Positions 1-5,347 of a stretch of DNA of 7,089 nt are shown here, in pieces. This stretch comes from Planctomycetaceae bacterium UBA2972 (GTDB lineage Bacteria > Planctomycetota > Planctomycetia > Pirellulales > Pirellulaceae). The stretch covers positions 1-7,089 of the forward strand of contig DEAW01000014.1 in the NCBI GenBank assembly GCA_002348315.1, given 5' to 3'. Made by a program: the position numbers and the translations under genes. Under the pieces are notes generated by a model. It searched no databases and was not told the DNA's origin. It saw only the letters and a program-made list of their open reading frames with translations. Numbering within the stretch: the first letter of the stretch is position 1; the number at the start of each line of letters is the position of its first letter.

Positions 1-268
1 CCCCCCCTATTGGCTAGCCATAACTCTGACCGCAATCGACAAAGTCCCTTTCAAACTAGACGTACCTGATTAGTCCTCCTTAAAAAAATTTTTGGACCAA
101 AATAGGTGCCACCCGCTATTACTAGCCTACTTAGACCATATCAGGTGGGATGAAACATTGAAGATTAAGCACTAAGTGGGTGGCACGCATGCTCTGAAGA
201 TCTCAACAGTCTAATCAATCGCTGGTGAATCCGGAGAACAATGAATCCACCAATGCATGGTCTGAAAT
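1..268. other. Non-coding stretch with isolated repeat copies
   Basis: No convincing gene is seen on either strand. The stretch holds an A7T5 run (82-93) that overlaps a perfect 13-bp palindrome (90-102, TTTTGG-A-CCAAAA). Next comes an inverted copy of the local repeat motif (100-114) and one direct copy (about 164-186, ending in AGTGGGTGGCAC). On the minus strand the palindrome is followed by a run of T, so it could be a weak terminator for transcripts leaving the cytochrome gene, but the stem is AT-rich and its loop would be only one base before fraying. The first bases are a C7 run and the palindrome GGCTAGCC (12-19). Confidence 0.6.
100..114 (-). repeat. Inverted copy of the GGGTGGCAC repeat
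   Basis: Read on the minus strand this is GGGTGGCACCTATTT, a 15 of 15 match to 305-319 and 14 of 15 to 378-392 on the plus strand. The inverted orientation relative to the array means the segment from about 100 to 319 or 392 is bracketed by inverted repeats. No transposase gene or clear target-site duplication is seen in between. Confidence 0.75.
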
Positions 269-436
269 AGTGGGTGGCACAGATTCAAAAGTGCAGCATT
301 GAGTGGGTGGCACCTATTTCGCCCACAACCTTGCCCGGAACAGTGGTTGCCACGGATTTAAAAGTACAGCATTGAGTGGGTGGCGCCTATTTCGCCTACA
401 ACTTTGCTCGGAACAGTGGGTGGCACAGATTTAAGA
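269..436 (+). repeat. 73-bp tandem repeat, two full copies plus a partial third
   Basis: Copy 1 spans 269-341 and copy 2 spans 342-414; they match at 64 of 73 positions by eye. A partial third copy starts at 415 and stays recognisable to about 435. Each unit has two halves that both begin AGTGGGTGGCAC: a 33-bp half continuing AGATTYAAAAGTRCAGCATTG and a 40-bp half continuing CTATTTCGCC. The core GGTGGCACC is itself a near-palindrome, so single strands could form small hairpins. The array lies directly downstream of the minus-strand cytochrome gene and its third copy covers that gene's stop codon. It resembles repetitive extragenic palindrome-type sequence. I cannot tell from one locus whether it is dispersed in the genome. 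Confidence 0.85.
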
Positions 437-1411
437 GCGGTAGAATTCGTGGCATTCGTTACAGGCTTTTGTTATTTCACCGACTGCTTTACTAGCGCGA
501 TCAGCGTCGTTCAACTTGACCGCGTCCACAATCTCACGACCCGCTGCCTTCATGCGATTCGAAAACGCCATATAGTCTTCGTCTTCGCCATCTTCCATCT
601 CCGGCTTCATCAAAATCTCTGACAACGCAGCGACAATTTCCGCTTCGTGCAGCACTGTCTCAATATTTCCCTCAAACTCCGAAGCGTCCGAAGTCCAGGG
701 CTTCAATCGCTCCTCCAAAGCAATATCCAGACGCTGCATAATCGGAGCTCGGTCCATCAACTTCCCCCAAGTGAAATCATCCGGATTAGGCTTCAATTCC
801 GGACTCGCGCCACTCACCAAATCCTCCAAATCCACCTTACGCAACTTAGACTCGTTATACGACGCATCCGTACCAACCTTGCAATTCGCCGCAGCCTTAC
901 CAAACGCATCTCGCGCTCCCAATGCCTGCTTCTTCCAACGAACGTCCCCGTCATACTCAGCAATCACTCCAAACATCGCAGCCAAGTTCGAAAAATACAA
1001 ACGAGCGAACTGGTAATCCCCACCCTTAAACTTTCCGGGGATCCCGACGATCTTATCAATTTCCAACTTCGTCGCCTTAATCTCATCCTCGATCGTCGTA
1101 CTCGAAATCAAGGCAGCCCATTCACCGGCTGGAATTCCGCCCTCGGACCCTCCATTAGTCGGATTCGCTATATTGGTCGGAGCGCCATTATTCATCGGAG
1201 CCGTATTAATTTGCCGAGGCCCATCCAGCCGTGCCTGCGGATTGTCAAAAAAGATACTCTTGAGATCTAAGCGACTCTTAAAATCCGGAAATTTCGCTCG
1301 CTTGACCGGCTCCTTTCCCTGTGCGTATAACCAAACGGAAGGCAACACCAACGTAAAAACTAGCAACCACTTGATAGTAGAGTTCTTGATAGTGGAGTTC
1401 GAAGAATTCAT
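431..1411 (-). CDS. Exported cytochrome c'-like monohaem protein
   Basis: 326 residues from ATG 1411. Residues 1-30 form a signal peptide (hydrophobic core about 15-29, likely cleavage after LYA-30). A low-complexity Asn/Pro/Gly stretch follows (about 68-93), then mostly helical sequence. A single haem c site, CNECH (C317, C320, H321), lies six residues from the C-terminal end, as in cytochrome c' four-helix bundles where the haem site ends the last helix. Residues about 99-200 look like a first helical domain without a CxxCH, so only the second (about 215-326) should carry haem. The overall pattern (DYQFARLYFSNLAAMF, MQRLDIALEERLKPW, CNECHEFYR) resembles a family I associate with planctomycetes; its substrate is unknown, and a periplasmic electron-transfer or gas-binding role is inference. 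ATG 1411 is chosen because an AGGTGA (1423-1428) lies 11 bp upstream; an in-frame GTG at 1426 would add five residues but has no ribosome site. The stop codon falls inside a repeat copy. Confidence 0.88.
   Translation of the reverse strand: MNSSNSTIKNSTIKWLLVFTLVLPSVWLYAQGKEPVKRAKFPDFKSRLDLKSIFFDNPQARLDGPRQINTAPMNNGAPTNIANPTNGGSEGGIPAGEWAALISSTTIEDEIKATKLEIDKIVGIPGKFKGGDYQFARLYFSNLAAMFGVIAEYDGDVRWKKQALGARDAFGKAAANCKVGTDASYNESKLRKVDLEDLVSGASPELKPNPDDFTWGKLMDRAPIMQRLDIALEERLKPWTSDASEFEGNIETVLHEAEIVAALSEILMKPEMEDGEDEDYMAFSNRMKAAGREIVDAVKLNDADRASKAVGEITKACNECHEFYRS
1370..1399 (-). repeat. 15-bp tandem duplication inside a signal peptide
   Basis: Two adjacent 15-bp copies (1370-1384 and 1385-1399) differ at one base. 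They encode NSTIK-NSTIK just before the hydrophobic core of the cytochrome signal peptide. The duplication is in frame and only lengthens the polar n-region. Confidence 0.85.
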
Positions 1412-1486
1412 ACGACTTTGACTCACCTGATATTAATGCCTTTACCTAACTGCATTATTAGAGCAATCATCTCGTAGAACAAGTGA

Positions 1487-1515
1487 TTCACACACCCATA
1501 ACACTCAATCATAAT
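1487..1515 (+). promoter_or_regulatory. Candidate sigma70-type promoter for apbE
   Basis: TTCACA (1487-1492) matches 5 of 6 bases of the -35 consensus. CATAAT (1510-1515) matches 5 of 6 of the -10 consensus. The spacer is 17 bp. Transcription would start near 1522 and leave a leader of about 54 bases. The element sits in the 150-bp spacer between the divergent cytochrome gene and apbE, so factors binding here could affect both. On the minus strand only a weaker candidate for the cytochrome gene is seen, with TAATAAT-like sequence near 1454-1460. Confidence 0.4.
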
Positions 1516-1575
1516 AAACGTCAGAACATACAATCATCGCTCTACCTATCCTCACTATCGTCTAATTAGCCAGCT

Positions 1576-2691
1576 ATGCCGAAGCCTACATCTTATAGAC
1601 GCGATTTTCTCAAAGGACGAGCAGTACAAAAATCACTGGAAAACACCACTTCCAGTCAGCAGCCAACTTCCTCTGCAAAATCCCCCAACCAATCTGAGGC
1701 AAATTCTTACCTACTTCACATTACTCGCAAAGCTATGGCATGTGACTTTCAGGTCTTCCTCAACGCCGGCGAAGACGAACACGCAACAGAAGCAGCCGTC
1801 GAAGCCTTAGATATCGTCGAAGAAGTAGAAGATATCCTCTCGGTATATCGCAGTCACTCAAGTGCCTCACAACTCAATCAATTGGGATCACAACGAGCAA
1901 TCCCAGTGCACCCCGTACTGTTACAACTATTAAAACAAGCAAAACAACTTTGGGAATCCACCGAAGGAGCCTTCGATGTCACTTCAGCAAGCCTCTCAAA
2001 ACTCTGGGGATTCCACCAAAAAGAACACAACGTTCCCTCGCCCGAAAATCTAAAACAGGCATTATCGCACACCGGCTCCGAGCACTTAATCATCCATGAA
2101 GATGGGAGTGTCGAATTCGACCGACCGGAACTCCAAATCAATCTGGGCAGCATTGGAAAAGGCTACGCTCTGGATCGTTGCCATCACCACTTCGTTGGGC
2201 ACAATCTCACAAACTACCTAATCCACGGAGGATTAAGCTCGGTCCTCGCCCACGGCAACCGACTTAACCAAACCAACACTGGCAAAGGCTGGCAAATTGG
2301 ACTGCGACATCCACTAATCCCTGACCAATACCTGGCTCACCTCTGGCTCCATTCCCACGCAACCGGAACGTCAGGCGACGCCAACCAATTCTTTTACCAT
2401 CAAGGAAAACGCTATGGCCATGTACTGGACCCTCGTACCGGACAACCGGTCGAAAACATCCTCTCAGCCACAGCCTTTTGCCACACCGCCGCCGAAGCCG
2501 ATGCCCTGGCTACAGCATTCTTTGTGATGGGGCCGGAACAAACCGCTGATTACTGCCAACTACACGATCATGGATTCCTGATTGTCGAGCAGGGAAAACA
2601 AAATCGAGCCACGATCCTTCACATGCGTGGACTCGGCGAAGATCAAATTGAGCTGATCGACCCCTCCGCTAAACTCATTACTTACGATTGA
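1576..2691 (+). CDS. apbE: FAD:protein FMN transferase (ApbE family)
   Basis: 371 residues. ApbE enzymes use FAD and Mg2+ to attach FMN through a phosphoester to Thr or Ser of target redox proteins, usually outside the cytoplasmic membrane. Family motifs are in the right order: MACDF (54-58, in the place of the usual MGT), GAFDVT (131-136) followed by LWGF (143-146), GSIGKGYALD (191-200), HGG (217-219), TSGD (265-268), HVLDPRTG (282-289) and ADALATA (308-314), whose D309 and T313 match the family's metal ligands. The fold appears complete. The N-terminus has RRDFLKGRA (8-16), like a twin-arginine signal, but what follows is polar and has no hydrophobic core, so export by Tat is doubtful. A stop codon lies in frame three codons upstream (1567-1569), so ATG 1576 is the only sensible start, although no Shine-Dalgarno sequence precedes it. 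No acceptor flavoprotein gene lies nearby. It is convergent with the next gene. Confidence 0.95.
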   Translation: MPKPTSYRRDFLKGRAVQKSLENTTSSQQPTSSAKSPNQSEANSYLLHITRKAMACDFQVFLNAGEDEHATEAAVEALDIVEEVEDILSVYRSHSSASQLNQLGSQRAIPVHPVLLQLLKQAKQLWESTEGAFDVTSASLSKLWGFHQKEHNVPSPENLKQALSHTGSEHLIIHEDGSVEFDRPELQINLGSIGKGYALDRCHHHFVGHNLTNYLIHGGLSSVLAHGNRLNQTNTGKGWQIGLRHPLIPDQYLAHLWLHSHATGTSGDANQFFYHQGKRYGHVLDPRTGQPVENILSATAFCHTAAEADALATAFFVMGPEQTADYCQLHDHGFLIVEQGKQNRATILHMRGLGEDQIELIDPSAKLITYD

Positions 2692-2713
2692 CCAACGGTA
2701 AACAGCCAATGCA

Positions 2714-3742
2714 TCATCGCAAGCGAAGCAATATCGGCTCGCTGGCCGTCAATGTCTCCGAAGCCTGTCCCCCAGCATCTCCCACAGTTAATTGCTGCAA
2801 TTGTCTCTGTGCATTGACGACCATCAACTGATCCGTCTCCAAGCGAGCCATCATTTGCCAAAACTGCGGGTTCCACTTTAGCGTTGCCACAATCGTATCG
2901 ACAGAATCACGCTGCACAACTTGAAAATGTTTTGCAATAAGTCGCAACCGAATCCGCTGTTCAGTCGACAGTTCGGCATAATCAACATGCTCAAGCAAAC
3001 CGACCAACGGCCGACCCAATGAGCGTAACTGACGATCCGCTTGCTGACGGACATTGAACGATTCATCATCCAACATTCCAACCAACAAACGCACATTCGT
3101 AATATCCAGCTGAGTCGGCCTCAACGCTAACCGACGCAACCCAGCCAACGACTCGTCCAATAATAAGGACACATGCGTGCGAGGACATAAGCGTTCCATT
3201 AAGGTGATCGCGGCCTGACGATCTAACTCGCTCATGGACAACAAAACCAACCAAAGCCGCTGCGCAGAATACTCTGTATACACACCAGACCTCGCCACAA
3301 CGACCTTAATCGGATCCGTACCGTTCTGCCTTAACTGCACGGAATCTTCCCCAATCTTTCGACGGATAGAAAACACACCGTTGATGTCGTACTCAAGCTC
3401 TAAAGTTTCCTCCGGAGCAATCAGTGAATACTTAAGCCGATATTTCCCGGGAATCGTCCGGACGACAAGATGTTCCTTTGCCTCCTGCTCGTCATGGTAC
3501 AAGGTCAAAGACCTACTTTGAGTGCGACGAATATCCTTCGCCATAATGCGTCCGTCATAAACTCCAAATTTGAGCCATGCCGATTTCACGATAAACGGAG
3601 TGATGGCAGATTCGGAATTTACATGCGCTGAAACGGACGTTGAATCCTGTCCCAAGCCAATGCCCAAACAAACCTGGAATGCCAATATCACACCAACAAG
3701 TCTGAAAGATATCCAGACGTCTGCCTTATCAATAGTGCTCAT
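2714..3742 (-). CDS. Exported protein of unknown function with a HEAT-like module
   Basis: 342 residues from ATG 3742. A signal peptide covers about the first 31 (core WISFRLVGVILAFQV, cleavage near GLG-Q). Residues about 50-155 are predicted beta-rich, with short strands such as HLVVRTIPGKYRLKYSLI and LELEYDINGVFSI. Residues about 165-275 are helical and contain LVGMLDDESFNVRQQADRQL plus RSLG, the HEAT-like element found in many planctomycete proteins, often next to WD40 or cytochrome domains, neither of which is seen here. No catalytic motif is visible; protein interaction or scaffolding is inference. AAGGAG (3750-3755) lies 7 bp before ATG 3742; an overlapping GTG at 3745 would add one residue and has poorer spacing. 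The gene follows a terminator, so it should have its own promoter, but I see no strong -35/-10 pair in 3746-3810. It converges on apbE with a 22-bp gap. Confidence 0.85.
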   Translation of the reverse strand: MSTIDKADVWISFRLVGVILAFQVCLGIGLGQDSTSVSAHVNSESAITPFIVKSAWLKFGVYDGRIMAKDIRRTQSRSLTLYHDEQEAKEHLVVRTIPGKYRLKYSLIAPEETLELEYDINGVFSIRRKIGEDSVQLRQNGTDPIKVVVARSGVYTEYSAQRLWLVLLSMSELDRQAAITLMERLCPRTHVSLLLDESLAGLRRLALRPTQLDITNVRLLVGMLDDESFNVRQQADRQLRSLGRPLVGLLEHVDYAELSTEQRIRLRLIAKHFQVVQRDSVDTIVATLKWNPQFWQMMARLETDQLMVVNAQRQLQQLTVGDAGGQASETLTASEPILLRLR

Positions 3743-3749
3743 CACAATA

Positions 3750-3755
3750 CTCCTT
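3750..3755 (-). promoter_or_regulatory. Ribosome binding site that decides the start
   Basis: AAGGAG on the minus strand lies 7 bp from ATG 3742 and 4 bp from the alternative GTG 3745. The spacing favours ATG. It is the strongest Shine-Dalgarno sequence in the window. Confidence 0.7.
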
Positions 3756-3810
3756 CCGGTTTTGCCCCCCGGATAGAATTAGTGATGCTCAGGCCAACAT
3801 TGAAGCGCAT

Positions 3811-3852
3811 TAAAAAGAGTCCTAAGCTTGAGAAGTTTAAGCGAAGGACTCT
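3811..3852 (-). terminator. Intrinsic terminator after the helical-repeat gene
   Basis: On the minus strand a perfect 8-bp stem (AGAGTCCT at 3845-3852 with AGGACTCT at 3816-3823) encloses a 2x2 internal loop, a second 6-bp stem with one G-U pair, and a 5-base loop. A run of T follows (A run 3812-3816 on the plus strand). It begins about 38 bp after the stop codon of the Glu/His-rich gene and separates it from the HEAT-like gene. The plus-strand reading has no T run after the stem, so it should act mainly on minus-strand transcripts. Confidence 0.8.
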
Positions 3853-3889
3853 AACAATTGAATATCAATTTACAAGTCGCATAGGACGA

Positions 3890-5263
3890 CTAGCGATCCG
3901 TTCGCTCTAAAACACGTTTCACGTGCTCCAACTCTTCATGGAGATGATGCAAGTGTTCTTCGAGTTGACGAACTTTGTGAACAATCTCCTCACGTCCTAC
4001 GTGTTCACGCTCACGCTCATGCTCATGCTCATGCTCATGCTCACGCGCGTGCTCCTCACCATGTATTTCACGATCAATGCGTTCTGCAACACTAATCGCG
4101 TGATGAGCGATTTCCTCAAAGCCACCCGCCTTCAGATGTTCAATCGCAATGTGCAAATGCTCTAACCGAGCTTCAAGATCACCATGCCCTTGCCGATCAT
4201 GATCCCGAGCATGCCGTTCATCTTCGTCATGCCCACGTTCTTCTCGATGAGGCCGCTCTTCACCTTCTAGCATTGCTTCAACTTCACGCAGCTTCAGGAA
4301 AAGGTTTTCCTGATGCTGAGCAAGCTCGTCAACTTCCTCTTCTCGTCCATTCTCTTGAGCTTCCTCCAATCGTTGTTCATTTTGCTTGAGCTGCTTCACT
4401 AAGACTTCATGAAAATACTCCAGCTTTTCACGTTCTTCGCCGTCTAGATACTCACGCTCGCCGCGTTCACGATCTTCAGCATGCTCCCGGTCGCCATGCT
4501 CGTGCTCACCGAGATTATTTCCAATCACTTCCAGCTTTCCGTGCAAGTCTTCGATATGACGCGCGATGCCGCGTGCCTTCTCTTCCTGCCCCTCGTTACG
4601 AGCTCTCTCCAACAACTCCTCGAGCCGATGTAGCTCCTGCTCAATCGCTTCAGCAGCCTCTTCCAATTCACCACGATCAAACTCGCCACGCTTAGCATGC
4701 TGATCCTCACGACCATCCCGGTCACCACCATGCAATTCAGCCTCGATGTGCCTTAATTTCTTACCCAACTCTTGCATGTGCTGCTGAAGTTCACGAGCCT
4801 TCTCCTCTTTTCCTTCTTCCCGAGCAAGAACAAAACGCTCTTCCAAATGCCCAAGTTCTTTGCGAATTTCTTCGGCGTGACCAGCAAGCTCATCATGCTT
4901 TCCATGCTCGTTCTTACCCTGATTGGATTCGTGCAAATGCCGTTTAACATTTCGCAACTCTACATGTAATTTCTCAAGAAACTGTCCAAGTTCCCGTAAC
5001 TGGTCTTCGTTGCCTTCTGCTTTGGCTTTCGCAAACTGTTCCTGAACCCTGCGAATTTCAGCTCGCAATTCATTCACATGAGCTGCACGCTCGTCACGCT
5101 CGACATCCTCTTCGCTCTCACGACGGTCACTGTCCCGCTCTCGTGGAGCGTCGGGCTCACGTTGGGCAAATGGGTCAAGAGTTTGATCCTGTGCAATGCC
5201 CAGACCGACGATAACTCCGCCTAACAGACAACAACTAAAAGCTACAGTGACAAAACGCTTCAT
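3890..5263 (-). CDS. Exported Glu/His-rich helical-repeat (coiled-coil) protein
   Basis: 457 residues. A signal peptide covers 1-24 (cleavage near GIA-Q25). The mature part has about 22 % Glu and 9 % His over the full length, no Trp, very few Pro, and no Cys (C11 and C12 lie in the signal peptide). It consists of repeated helical hairpins of about 50 residues with a central turn such as REEGKEEKAREL: repeats near 63-111, 130-178, 204-252 and 285-333 (turn Gly at 84, 151, 225, 306), a shorter one near 365-400 (LEHLHIAIEHLKAGGFEE), and a final single helix (424-454). Polar linkers rich in H, D, E, R and G join them, including an EHEHEHEHERE stretch (about 409-419). Similar repeat proteins occur in planctomycetes; none has a function I know. 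Metal or proton binding by the His-rich linkers is inference. An AAGG about 10 bp upstream supports ATG 5263. The gene has its own candidate promoter and a terminator. Confidence 0.88.
   Translation of the reverse strand: MKRFVTVAFSCCLLGGVIVGLGIAQDQTLDPFAQREPDAPRERDSDRRESEEDVERDERAAHVNELRAEIRRVQEQFAKAKAEGNEDQLRELGQFLEKLHVELRNVKRHLHESNQGKNEHGKHDELAGHAEEIRKELGHLEERFVLAREEGKEEKARELQQHMQELGKKLRHIEAELHGGDRDGREDQHAKRGEFDRGELEEAAEAIEQELHRLEELLERARNEGQEEKARGIARHIEDLHGKLEVIGNNLGEHEHGDREHAEDRERGEREYLDGEEREKLEYFHEVLVKQLKQNEQRLEEAQENGREEEVDELAQHQENLFLKLREVEAMLEGEERPHREERGHDEDERHARDHDRQGHGDLEARLEHLHIAIEHLKAGGFEEIAHHAISVAERIDREIHGEEHAREHEHEHEHEREREHVGREEIVHKVRQLEEHLHHLHEELEHVKRVLERTDR
4005..4046 (-). repeat. 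In-frame hexanucleotide tract coding for Glu-His/Glu-Arg
   Basis: Seven consecutive TCAYGC hexamers on the plus strand (four TCATGC in the middle, flanked by TCACGC) encode alternating Glu with His (CAT) or Arg (CGT) on the minus strand. Copy-number change by slippage would keep the frame and alter the protein by dipeptides. Confidence 0.9.
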
Positions 5264-5310
5264 TCTATTTGCCCTTCAAAAATGACATGATTGAGTGACT
5301 CTATACGGTG

Positions 5311-5339
5311 AGCATATACGTAAGTTAGGAAAGTTGCAA
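5311..5339 (-). promoter_or_regulatory. Candidate promoter for the helical-repeat gene
   Basis: On the minus strand TTGCAA (5334-5339) and TATGCT (5311-5316) each match 4 of 6 consensus bases with a 17-bp spacer. Transcription would start near 5304, giving a leader of about 40 bases before ATG 5263. No terminator is visible between the DUF1598-type gene and this one, so read-through is also possible. Confidence 0.35.
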
Positions 5340-5347
5340 CGACTTCG

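Noticed and set aside
75..81. Minus-strand AAGGAGG as a ribosome site for a gene running off the left end
   Set aside because: No ATG, GTG or TTG lies at a workable distance, and no long frame follows.
269..436. CRISPR array
   Set aside because: The units are directly abutting 73-bp copies with no unique spacers, and no cas gene is present.
803..812. SGAS in the cytochrome (residues 200-203) as an ApbE flavinylation site
   Set aside because: It lacks the rest of the acceptor pattern (followed by PEL, no downstream Thr/Ser) and the protein has no FMN-binding domain.
647..1270. Long plus-strand open frame opposite the cytochrome gene
   Set aside because: Its product is Arg/Ile/Leu-rich with no domain; the minus strand carries a signal peptide and haem site, so this is an antisense shadow.
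3746..3810. Promoter for the HEAT-like gene
   Set aside because: Only weak pairs such as TTGGCC/TATCCG were seen, too poor to list as a feature.
3923..4165. Plus-strand frame with a Leu-Met repeat, resembling a membrane protein
   Set aside because: The LMLMLM run is the antisense reading of the Glu-His hexamers; there is no ribosome site and the other strand is clearly coding.
5231..5263. Lipoprotein signal in the helical-repeat protein (Cys11-Cys12)
   Set aside because: AFSC is not a proper lipobox and lies too early, before the hydrophobic core ends.
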